The notes below the pieces were generated by a model. That model searched no databases. It had not been told where the DNA came from and saw only the letters and a list, made by a program, of their open reading frames with translations. A stretch of 64,000 nucleotides of DNA. It comes from Streptomyces sp. SLBN-31 (GTDB lineage: Bacteria > Actinomycetota > Actinomycetes > Streptomycetales > Streptomycetaceae). The DNA lies in the NCBI RefSeq assembly GCF_006715395.1, contig NZ_VFNC01000001.1, positions 2,976,001-3,040,000 on the forward strand, given 5' to 3'. Shown in pieces: positions 7,831 to 15,316 of the stretch; position 1 is the first letter of the stretch, and each line of letters opens with the position of its first letter. Both the position numbers and the translations under genes were made by a program.

Positions 7831-8844
7831 TCAGTAAGTATGGGAGATTTCGGAAAGCTGGGAAGAGCGCAGGGAGGAACGGCCCGCCCGCCAGTTCTCC
7901 AGCAGCCGGGCGGCGAACCGGTCCTCGACCAGTCCTGTGGTGTCGATGCCGAACACCACGTCCGGCGCCAGATGCGGCTCCTCCTCCAGCAGACCGCCGA
8001 TGACGTCGTGGCGTACGACCTGCTCGTGGACGGCGTCGGCCTCCACGTGCTCGTCGTAGAAGTGCTCGGCGGCCGGTCCCGCTCCCGTGCGGCGCATCGC
8101 GTCGGCCAGTCGCCGCGACCCCGGCGAGGAGGTGATCTCGACGGCCGCGAAGTGGCCGACCAGGGCGCCGCGCAGGGCCCGGTGCAGGCCGAAGAGGGAC
8201 ATCAGGTTGACGGTGGCGAGCATCTCCGCGCTCGCCGCGTCGACATAGCGGCCGTACGTCGTGTCCAGACCCAGGTCCGTCATCAGGTTCGCGAACAGGC
8301 GCGCGTGCAGCCGGTCGGGGCGGCCACCGCCGAACTCGTCGAACTCCACCGCCGCCATCGCCGCCTTGGCCCGCCCGGTGAGCCGCGGCAGCACCCAGGC
8401 GTGCGGGTCGGCCTCCTTGAGGTGGTACAGCGAGCGGTGGGTGGCGTACTCGCGCACCTGCCACAACTCGCCCTCCTCGCGCAGGAAGTGGCTGACACCG
8501 CTGCCCTCCACGGGCTCGACGAGCAGGTCGCCCAGCGCGTCCTCGACCGTGTCGTGCACCGTGGTGTCGGCGCGCAGAGTGGTCAGGAAGCGGTGCTCCA
8601 GCGCGGCCCGCGTGCGCAGCAGGTCCGTGTCCCACTCGCGCTCGGGGGGCACGCCCGCGAGACCCCGGTAGTGCAGTTCGTAGCAGAGGTACAGGGCGAG
8701 CTGGAGATCGTCACCGTAGGGGTCGGCGGCGGCGACGGTCTCGGGCCGGGGCAGCGGGCCGGTGTCCAGCAGGTAGCCCTTCACACCGGCCGACACCGGC
8801 CCCCGGGGCGACGGAAACAGCGGCCCATCATGGTCGTACGACAT
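7831..8844 (-). CDS. iron-containing redox enzyme, haem-oxygenase-like fold
   Basis: A protein of 337 residues, helical throughout. It resembles the iron-containing redox (haem-oxygenase-like di-iron) family, with Glu/His-rich helices such as EVHEQVVRHDV-like AVHEQVVRHD, FYDEHVEADA and LHRALRGALVGHFAAVE. Members are non-haem iron oxygenases with varied substrates, so the reaction cannot be named. It heads a tight operon with the methyltransferase and the CDGSH protein; the CDGSH protein could supply electrons. The ATG at 8842-8844 lies only 9 bases after a GGGTAC element, so the mRNA may be nearly leaderless. Confidence 0.75.
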   Translation of the reverse strand: MSYDHDGPLFPSPRGPVSAGVKGYLLDTGPLPRPETVAAADPYGDDLQLALYLCYELHYRGLAGVPPEREWDTDLLRTRAALEHRFLTTLRADTTVHDTVEDALGDLLVEPVEGSGVSHFLREEGELWQVREYATHRSLYHLKEADPHAWVLPRLTGRAKAAMAAVEFDEFGGGRPDRLHARLFANLMTDLGLDTTYGRYVDAASAEMLATVNLMSLFGLHRALRGALVGHFAAVEITSSPGSRRLADAMRRTGAGPAAEHFYDEHVEADAVHEQVVRHDVIGGLLEEEPHLAPDVVFGIDTTGLVEDRFAARLLENWRAGRSSLRSSQLSEISHTY

Positions 8845-8853
8845 GCCGGCCGG

Positions 8854-8878
8854 GTACCCCGGGAAGGCCGTCACCAAC
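8854..8878 (-). promoter_or_regulatory. SigB-like promoter close to the iron redox gene start
   Basis: Minus strand GTTG (8875-8878), 15 bases, GGGTAC (8854-8859), then 9 bases to the ATG. The layout nearly repeats that at 10131-10154. Confidence 0.4.
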
Positions 8879-8926
8879 GTCTGCCTCCGGGCCGGTGAAC
8901 CGTGCCACCAGCCGTGACGTCCGGTA

Positions 8927-9097
8927 TCACCTGCCCTCGGACTCCTCCTGGGCGCGCCTGTTGGGCGTGATCGCGTCCGCCGCCTCGCCCTCCTCGTCCC
9001 GCTCGTCGCCGGACACCTCGGCGTCCTCGGCCTCCCGCAGGACCTCCTCCAGGGCGGTCTTCGGCGGCCGCTCGGCGTTGTCGTGGTTCTCGGGCAC
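8927..9097 (-). CDS. small acidic protein, 56 residues
   Basis: A short reading frame beginning GTG at 9095-9097 with an excellent site GAGGGAG 6 bases upstream. The product starts MPENHDNAERPPKTALEEVL and ends AQEESEGR; it is very acidic and rich in Glu, Asp and Arg, with no membrane segment, and is probably largely disordered. It lies 15 bases downstream of the Ppx/GppA gene on the same strand, so co-transcription is likely. I recall similar short proteins in other streptomycetes but no function. Confidence 0.7.
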   Translation of the reverse strand: MPENHDNAERPPKTALEEVLREAEDAEVSGDERDEEGEAADAITPNRRAQEESEGR

Positions 9098-9112
9098 GAT
9101 GGCTCCCTCGCT

Positions 9113-10120
9113 TCAGTGGTTGGCGGTGGCGATCCGCAGGGGCAGCGGTTCGGGGGCGCCGGGCGACTCGTCGAGCCGGTTGACCTCCGCCCACCAGGCC
9201 GGACCGTCCTCGATGTGGCGCAGCAGGACGCCCTCGCGGATCGCCCAGGGGCAGACGGTGACCGCGCTGAGGCCGGTCAGTTTCATGGCGGTGTGCCCGA
9301 CCAGCGCGCCGGCCAGGCTCTGTGCGGCGCGCGGCGCGGAGATGCCGGGCAGCCGAGCGCGTTCGGCCGCGGTCAGCGCCGCCAGCCGGTCGACGGCCAG
9401 CCGCAGGTCGGCGCGGCGCAGCTGCCGCTCCACGAACGGCCCGTGCCGCCCCGGGGCGGCCCCGCACAGCCGGCCCAGCTGCTGAAACGTCCGGGAGGTG
9501 GCGACCGCGGTGCGCGGGCCCTCCCAGCGGATCCGCGCCGCCACGTCCCGCAGCTGGTGGCGGACCTTGCGGCGCAGCGCCCGCACCTGCTCCCAGCTGG
9601 GCGGGTCCTCGCCGTGGAAGAACTCGTGGGTCAGCCGGCCCGCGCCCAGCGGCAGCGAGGCCACGAAGTCCGGCAACCGGCCGCGGCCGAAGGCGACTTC
9701 GAGGGAACCGCCGCCGATGTCCAGCAGCGCCAGCGGTCCCGAGCGCCAGCCCATCCAGCGTCGCGCCCCGAGGAAGGTGAGCTCGGCCTCCAGTTCGCCG
9801 GGCAGCGTGCACAGCTGGACGCCGGTGCGGGACCGGACGGCGCGCAGGACCTCCAGGCGGTTCGGGGCGCTGCGCACCACGGCGGTGGCGAAGGCGAGCG
9901 GACCGGCAGCGCCCCAGCGGGCCGCGGTCCGGCTCGCCTCGGTGACCGCCACGACGAGCCGCTCGACATCCTCCTCGGGGATGTCGCTCCCGGGCCGCAC
10001 GTGCTCCGACAGACGCAGCCGCCACTTGGCCGTGTGGACGGGCAGCGGTACCCCGCCGTCGGCATCCGAAACCACCAGACGTACCGTGTTCGACCCCACA
10101 TCCACGACGCTGATCCGCAT
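9113..10120 (-). CDS. Ppx/GppA-family phosphatase
   Basis: A protein of 335 residues, about the length of the short Streptomyces Ppx/GppA proteins. It has the actin-like ATPase fold with VVDVGSNTVRLVV at the start, the second phosphate loop LLDIGGGSLEVAFG, and FATAVVRSAPN between. Enzymes of this family remove terminal phosphate from polyphosphate (Ppx) or pppGpp (GppA); the sequence alone does not separate the two. The ATG at 10118-10120 is where similarity starts. A GGGTAC element 10 bases upstream suggests stress-linked transcription. Confidence 0.88.
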   Translation of the reverse strand: MRISVVDVGSNTVRLVVSDADGGVPLPVHTAKWRLRLSEHVRPGSDIPEEDVERLVVAVTEASRTAARWGAAGPLAFATAVVRSAPNRLEVLRAVRSRTGVQLCTLPGELEAELTFLGARRWMGWRSGPLALLDIGGGSLEVAFGRGRLPDFVASLPLGAGRLTHEFFHGEDPPSWEQVRALRRKVRHQLRDVAARIRWEGPRTAVATSRTFQQLGRLCGAAPGRHGPFVERQLRRADLRLAVDRLAALTAAERARLPGISAPRAAQSLAGALVGHTAMKLTGLSAVTVCPWAIREGVLLRHIEDGPAWWAEVNRLDESPGAPEPLPLRIATANH

Positions 10121-10130
10121 GGGCCGGTGG

Positions 10131-10154
10131 GTACCCACTTCTGGACACACCAAC
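10131..10154 (-). promoter_or_regulatory. SigB-like promoter of the Ppx/GppA gene
   Basis: Minus strand GTTG (10151-10154), 14 bases, GGGTAC (10131-10136), and only 10 bases to the ATG. Transcription would start almost at the start codon. Confidence 0.4.
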
Positions 10155-10215
10155 GCACCCCACGCCCGCGAGGGCCCCACCCTGGCCGGTTCCCGCCGTC
10201 GCCGTGGCACGCGGA

Positions 10216-10247
10216 GGGGCCGCCGTCTCCCTGCGGACGGCGGCCCC
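10216..10247 (-). terminator. hairpin terminator of the drug exporter gene
   Basis: A perfect 12-bp stem (GGGGCCGCCGTC, 10216-10227, with its complement at 10236-10247) and an 8-base loop, 27 bases after the exporter stop on the minus strand. Confidence 0.75.
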
Positions 10248-10273
10248 TGGACCGAGCGGCTCCTACCGGGTGA

Positions 10274-11776
10274 TCACATGTGGACGACCGGCGCGGCGCC
10301 CGGATCCTGCTCCGGCACCCCGCGGCGGAAGAGCAGGAAGGCGATCACGGCGCCCGCGGCGAACATGCCCGCCGACCACCAGAAGGCGGTGGTGTAGCTC
10401 TCGATCGTCGCCTGGGCCTGCACCAGCTTGCTGGTGGCGTCCCGGCCGGCCAGGTAGTCGCTCGCGGCGCTCGCGGCGAGGGTGTTCAGCAGCGCCGTAC
10501 CGATCGACCCGCCCACCTGCTGCATGGCGTTGACCGTCGCGGAGGCGACGCCCGCGTCCTCGGCGGTCACCCCGCCGGTGGCCAGCTGCATGGAGGCCGG
10601 CATGACCAGGCCCAGACCGACGCCGGTCACGATCAGCTGGGGGAGCACCGCGCTGACGTAGCTGGAGCCGTTGTCGATACCGGTCAGCCAGGCCATGCCG
10701 ACCGCGGCCACCGCGAAGCCCAGCGGGACGGCCACCTTCGGCCCGACGCGCGGCAGCAGGACCGTGGTGCCGAGCTGCGCCGCCACCATCAGCGCGCCCA
10801 CCATCGGCAGGAACGCCACACCGGTCTTCGTCGGGCTGAAGCCGAGGTTCAGCTGCAGGTAGTAGGTGAGGAAGAGGAACACGCCGAACATGCCGCCGGC
10901 GGAGATCAGCACCGCGAGGAAGGAGGCCGCGCGGTTGCGGTCGAGCAGGATGCGCAGTGGCAGCAGCGGGTGCGCGGCCCGGGTCTGCCACCAGGCGAAG
11001 GCGGCCAGCAACAGCCCGCCCGCTGTCAGAAAGCCCCAGGTGAGGGCGGAGCCCCAGTCGTGCGTCTCGGCGTTGGAGAAGCCGTAGACCAGCGAGAACA
11101 GTCCGGAGGCGACCAGGATCGTGCCGGGCACGTCCAGCCTGCCGTTCTCGGCGTCGCGGTGGTTGGTCAGCAGCATCCAGCCGCCCACGAAGGCGACGAC
11201 GGCGATCAGCACGTTCACGTACAGCGTCCAGCGCCAGTCGAAGGCGTCGGTCAGCACACCGCCGAGCAGCAGGCCCACGGCACCGCCGGCGCCGGCGATG
11301 GCGCCGTACACGCTGAACGCCCGGGCGCGTTCCCGTGCGTCGGTGAAGGTCGTGTTCAGCAGGGACAGCGCGGCGGGCGCGAGCAGCGCGCCGAAGGCAC
11401 CCTGCAGGGCGCGCGCGGTGACGAGCATGCCGAAGCCGTTGGCGGCTCCGCCGAGCGCGGAGACGGCGGCAAAGCCGACCACGCCGACCAGGAAGGCCGT
11501 CTTGCGCCCGAACAGGTCGGCTATCCGGCCGCCGAGCAGCAGCAGCGAGGCGAACGCCAGGGCGTACGCGGTGACGATCCACTGCCGGTTGCCGTCGGAG
11601 AACCCGAGGTCGGCCTGGGCGGAGGGCAGGGCGATGTTCACGATGGTCGCGTCGAGCACCACCATCAGCTGCGCGACCGCGACGACGGCGAGGATCCACC
11701 ATCGCTTCGCGGAGGGCGCGTCGGGCGCCTCGACGGCACCGGTGGAGGTGCCGCCGGTGAGGGTCTTCTGGGCCAT
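10274..11776 (-). CDS. DHA2-family MFS drug exporter
   Basis: A protein of 500 residues with about 14 predicted membrane helices, the mark of the DHA2 (EmrB/QacA) family. Motif A-like GGRIADLFGRKTAF follows helix 2, and MVVLDATIVNIALP in helix 1 is the usual family signature; GAIAGAGGAVGLLLGG matches motif C. It would export a hydrophobic drug or metabolite by proton antiport. Two palindromes with related GAAAC/GTTTC arms lie directly upstream, as expected for TetR-type repression, yet no regulator gene adjoins it. Confidence 0.92.
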   Translation of the reverse strand: MAQKTLTGGTSTGAVEAPDAPSAKRWWILAVVAVAQLMVVLDATIVNIALPSAQADLGFSDGNRQWIVTAYALAFASLLLLGGRIADLFGRKTAFLVGVVGFAAVSALGGAANGFGMLVTARALQGAFGALLAPAALSLLNTTFTDARERARAFSVYGAIAGAGGAVGLLLGGVLTDAFDWRWTLYVNVLIAVVAFVGGWMLLTNHRDAENGRLDVPGTILVASGLFSLVYGFSNAETHDWGSALTWGFLTAGGLLLAAFAWWQTRAAHPLLPLRILLDRNRAASFLAVLISAGGMFGVFLFLTYYLQLNLGFSPTKTGVAFLPMVGALMVAAQLGTTVLLPRVGPKVAVPLGFAVAAVGMAWLTGIDNGSSYVSAVLPQLIVTGVGLGLVMPASMQLATGGVTAEDAGVASATVNAMQQVGGSIGTALLNTLAASAASDYLAGRDATSKLVQAQATIESYTTAFWWSAGMFAAGAVIAFLLFRRGVPEQDPGAAPVVHM

Positions 11777-11827
11777 GGGGGAACCACTCCAGGGAAGCCG
11801 TTCGAATGCGGAAGCACGAACCCGGGA

Positions 11828-11842
11828 ACGAAACCGTTTCGT
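11828..11842. promoter_or_regulatory. palindromic operator 1 upstream of the exporter
   Basis: ACGAAAC-C-GTTTCGT is a perfect 7-bp inverted repeat, 52 bases before the exporter ATG. It shares the CGAAAC arm with operator 2. Confidence 0.6.
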
Positions 11843-11865
11843 ACAGAAGCAGCTTAGACCCCGCC

Positions 11866-11891
11866 CTAGCGAAACGGCAACGTTTCGCTAG
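11866..11891. promoter_or_regulatory. palindromic operator 2 between exporter and SRPBCC gene
   Basis: CTAGCGAAACG and CGTTTCGCTAG form a perfect 11-bp inverted repeat around GCAA. Its position between divergent genes suits coordinate repression by a TetR-type protein. Confidence 0.7.
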
Positions 11892-11963
11892 GTGTGGCGT
11901 CGGTCTCGTCGGTGCCGGTCTCTCATCGGCCGTGCCACGCTGTTCCCCGGAGGACTGATCACC

Positions 11964-12491
11964 ATGGCCGCAGCGCTCACCGGAACCTGCCCGACCCTCG
12001 ACGACGGCCGCCGGGCCGTCCGCTTCGCCCGCACCTACGACCTGCCGGTCGAGCGGGTCTGGCAGTTCGTCACCGACGCCGGGGAACTCGCCCACTGGTT
12101 CCCCTCCCGCGCCGAGATCGACCCGCGCCCCGGCGGCACCATCACCTTCGGCGCGGACCCGGACATGCCGGAGTCCACCGGCCGGGTGCTCGGCCTGGAC
12201 GAACCCCGCCACCTGTCCTTCGACTGGGGCGGCGACGAGCTCCGCTTCGACCTCGAGGCACTGGACGAAGGGCGCACCCGTTTCACCCTGACCAACGTCC
12301 TGCGGGCCGCCGACACCGCCGCCCGCAACGCCGCCGGCTGGGAGGTCTGCCTGGCCGCACTCGACGCACACGCGCGCGGCGAGCGGTTCGAGGAGCCGCA
12401 CGCCGGGCCGAGCGCGCTGTGGAAGGAGTTCTACGACGCCTACGTCGAGGCCGGTGTGCCCTCCGGGGCGCCGGTCCCCGGGCTGGACTGA
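11964..12491 (+). CDS. SRPBCC (AHSA1-like) domain protein
   Basis: A protein of 175 residues with one activator-of-Hsp90-like START/SRPBCC domain: FARTYDLPVERVWQFVTD opens the cavity fold, followed by WFPSRAEIDPRPGGTITFG and the closing helix GWEVCLAALDAHARG. Such proteins bind small hydrophobic ligands or serve as accessory proteins; no enzyme activity is implied. The ATG follows CCGGAGGA. It is divergent from the drug exporter and shares its operator region, so the two may answer the same compound. Confidence 0.8.
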   Translation: MAAALTGTCPTLDDGRRAVRFARTYDLPVERVWQFVTDAGELAHWFPSRAEIDPRPGGTITFGADPDMPESTGRVLGLDEPRHLSFDWGGDELRFDLEALDEGRTRFTLTNVLRAADTAARNAAGWEVCLAALDAHARGERFEEPHAGPSALWKEFYDAYVEAGVPSGAPVPGLD

Positions 12492-12498
12492 CCGCCAC

Positions 12499-15315
12499 TC
12501 ACGCCATCTGGCGCCGCACCAGCTCGTGCAGCCGCCCGCCCGTGTCCGCCAGCAGCTGCGCCGGCGGGCCCTGCTGGGCGACCTTGCCGTCCTCCATGAC
12601 GATCACGCGGTCGGCGTCGAGGACCGTCGACAGGCGGTGGGCGATGACGATCCGGGTGGCGTTGAGCGCCTTGGTCGACTCGATCACCGTGCGCTGGGTC
12701 TCGTTGTCCAGGGCACTGGTCGCCTCGTCGAAGAACAGGATCCGCGGCCGGCGGATCAGCGCCTGGGCGATCATCAGGCGCTGACGCTGGCCGCCGGAGA
12801 CGGCACCGCTGCCCGAGACGATCGTGTGCAGCCCCATCGGCATCCGCTTGATGTCCTCGGCCAGGCCCGCCATCTCGGCCGCCGCCATCGCCTCCTCCGG
12901 CGTGTACGGCTCGGTGCCGCAGATGACGTCCAGGATGGAACCGGTGAACGGCTGCGCGTGCTGCAGCACCACACCGCACTGCCGGCGCACCGCCGACTGG
13001 TCGAGGGCGGCCAGGTCCTGGCCGTCGTACAGGACACTGCCCGAGACCGGCTTGTCGAAGCCGATCAGCAGCCTGAGCAGCGTGGACTTTCCGCACCCGC
13101 TGGGGCCGACGATCGCCACGAACTCGCCCGGGCGCACCTCGAAGGACACGTCGTCCAGGACCAGCGGCCCGTCGTCGGCGTACCGGAAGGACAGCCGACG
13201 CGCCTCGATGGCACCTGAGAGCGGACCCGGCCGGGTGCTCGCCGTGCGCACCTCCGGCGTCGCCTCCAGCACCGGCTTGATCTCCTCGAACAGCGGGAGA
13301 GCGGCCACCGCCGAGACGAACGCGCCGGTCAGCTGGGTGACCGAGGTCAGCAGCATCGTCACCGAGGTGTTGAAGGTCAGGAAGCTCGCCGCCGACATGG
13401 AACCGCGCGCCGGACCGGCCAGCAGCATGAACATCAGCAGGGTGCACAGGGGCAGGTAGACCGCGCCCATGACCGTCGTGAGGTTCTTGATGCGGCCGAC
13501 CTTCTGCTGCAGTTCGCGACTGCGCGCGAACTCCGACGCCCAGGCCGCGTAGGCGTAGTTCTCGGCCGCCGCCACCCGCAGCTTCGGCAGGCCGCGCAGG
13601 GTCTGGAACGCCTGGTTGTTCAGCTTGTTGCCGAGCACCACCAGCTTGCGCTGCCAGCGCACCTGCCACAGGCCGAGCCCCAGGAACGCGCCCGCGATGA
13701 CGACGAGCATGCCGATCGCCGCCAGCGCCATCGACGGGCTGTACCAGAACAGCAGCCCCAGGTTCATCGCGCCGACCGTCACCGACTGGGCGACGACCGG
13801 CCCGATGCCCGCCATCATGCGGCGCATCGCGCTGATGCCCATGGCCGCGCTCGCCAGCTCACCGGTGGAGCGCTCGGTGAAGAACTTCGTGGGCAGCCTC
13901 AGCAGCCGGTCCCACACGGCCGGCTGCAGGGTGGCCTCGATTCGGCCCTCCAGCCGCAGGATGGTGAGGTTCTCCAGCAGCATGAAGGCGGCCGCCACCA
14001 GGCTCGTCACCATCACCGCCAGACAGACCTGGCCGATCAGGTTCGTCTGGGCCCTCGGCACGAACTCGCCCAGCACCCTGCCGGTAGCGATCGGCACCAG
14101 CGCGCCGATGGCGACCGTGACGAGGCCGCTCAGGAGCAGGTTCACCAGGTCGCTCCCGGTGCCCCGCATGCTGAACCGCAGCAGCCGCAGCGGGCTCAGC
14201 GTCCGGTCCGGCAGCGGCCGGTAGAACATCACCGCGCGCGGCTCGAACTCCTCCGCGTTGGCCTTCTCGACGGGGGTCTCGCGGCCGGTCGCCGGATGTA
14301 CGGCCACATAGCCGCCGCGCCGCCACAGCAGCGCGACCGGCGCACCCGACAGTGCCCGGTGCCCGACGAGCGGTCCGACATCGTCCCGCCACCAGGGGCC
14401 GTCCAGGCGCACCGCCCTGGTCCGGACGCGGGAGGCGATCGCCACCTGCTCCACCGGGTCGAGCCGGTCGCCGCCGGTGCCGGACTGCGTGCGGTCGGCG
14501 AGCTGGATGCCGGCCGCCTCGGCGACGAGCTTGCAGGCGGCGTACGTCGCGTCCGCGTCGGCGGCGGTCGTGCGCTTGGACGAGGACTTGCCGATGGAGG
14601 CCAGCAGCGTCCGGTCGGCCTGGGCACGGACCGCCTCACCCGCCTTGATACCGGCCGCCGTGCGCGTCTCGTGGGTCCGCTCCAGCTGCTCGATCCAGCG
14701 GTCCAGCGTGGTCAGCAGCCGGTACTGCTGGTCGACCATGCTCTGCCAGACCGCGGGGTCCATCAGCAGGTCCGCGGCGGCCTCGGCGCCGTACAGCGAG
14801 CCGTACTGGACGCTGCCGGGCGGCACCTGCATCCAGAAGACGTCGTCATCGGTGACCTCGGTGGCGCGTTCGGTGGCCATCGGTGCCTGGAAGAGGACGG
14901 ACAGGCTGCGGCCGACGCCGAGGGCGAGGGCGTACTCCAGCGGGCTGGTGGTGGGTGGCACGTACTGCGGGTTGCCGTACTCGTCGTAGGACCAGGTCTG
15001 GGTGTCGGCCGTCTGGTACAGCTCGCGCAGACCGATGCGGTGCACCACGCAGTCGCGCAACGGGCGTGCCACCAGGGTGTGCTGCGGTCCGGCGACGGGT
15101 CCCAGCAGCAGTGAGCCCGCCTCCAGCCGGCCCAGGTGGTGCCAGGTGCCCTGCTGCGCGGCGTCCACCGCGAACAGGTCCAGGCTCCCGGCCGCGACCA
15201 GCCACAGCACCTGCGGGCCCTCCAGGTCGAGCCGGGTCAGCCCCGAGCAGTCGACGAAGGTGCCCATGGACCCGAGGGCGCCGAGTACGAGGTCGCCTTC
15301 GTGTGCGGTCGTCAT
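12499..15315 (-). CDS. NHLM-type peptide export ABC protein, second subunit
   Basis: A protein of 938 residues. It has a long N-terminal soluble region (about 1-390, with a cyclic-nucleotide-binding-like start but no peptidase), a six-helix ABC exporter domain (about 400-690), and a complete nucleotide-binding domain: Walker A GPSGCGKST, signature VSGGQRQR, Walker B ILFFDEATSALD. The arrangement matches the second ABC protein of NHLM bacteriocin systems. It starts 1 base after the stop of the C39-bearing partner, so the two are co-translated and probably form a heterodimer. Confidence 0.88.
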   Translation of the reverse strand: MTTAHEGDLVLGALGSMGTFVDCSGLTRLDLEGPQVLWLVAAGSLDLFAVDAAQQGTWHHLGRLEAGSLLLGPVAGPQHTLVARPLRDCVVHRIGLRELYQTADTQTWSYDEYGNPQYVPPTTSPLEYALALGVGRSLSVLFQAPMATERATEVTDDDVFWMQVPPGSVQYGSLYGAEAAADLLMDPAVWQSMVDQQYRLLTTLDRWIEQLERTHETRTAAGIKAGEAVRAQADRTLLASIGKSSSKRTTAADADATYAACKLVAEAAGIQLADRTQSGTGGDRLDPVEQVAIASRVRTRAVRLDGPWWRDDVGPLVGHRALSGAPVALLWRRGGYVAVHPATGRETPVEKANAEEFEPRAVMFYRPLPDRTLSPLRLLRFSMRGTGSDLVNLLLSGLVTVAIGALVPIATGRVLGEFVPRAQTNLIGQVCLAVMVTSLVAAAFMLLENLTILRLEGRIEATLQPAVWDRLLRLPTKFFTERSTGELASAAMGISAMRRMMAGIGPVVAQSVTVGAMNLGLLFWYSPSMALAAIGMLVVIAGAFLGLGLWQVRWQRKLVVLGNKLNNQAFQTLRGLPKLRVAAAENYAYAAWASEFARSRELQQKVGRIKNLTTVMGAVYLPLCTLLMFMLLAGPARGSMSAASFLTFNTSVTMLLTSVTQLTGAFVSAVAALPLFEEIKPVLEATPEVRTASTRPGPLSGAIEARRLSFRYADDGPLVLDDVSFEVRPGEFVAIVGPSGCGKSTLLRLLIGFDKPVSGSVLYDGQDLAALDQSAVRRQCGVVLQHAQPFTGSILDVICGTEPYTPEEAMAAAEMAGLAEDIKRMPMGLHTIVSGSGAVSGGQRQRLMIAQALIRRPRILFFDEATSALDNETQRTVIESTKALNATRIVIAHRLSTVLDADRVIVMEDGKVAQQGPPAQLLADTGGRLHELVRRQMA

Positions 15316-15316
15316 C

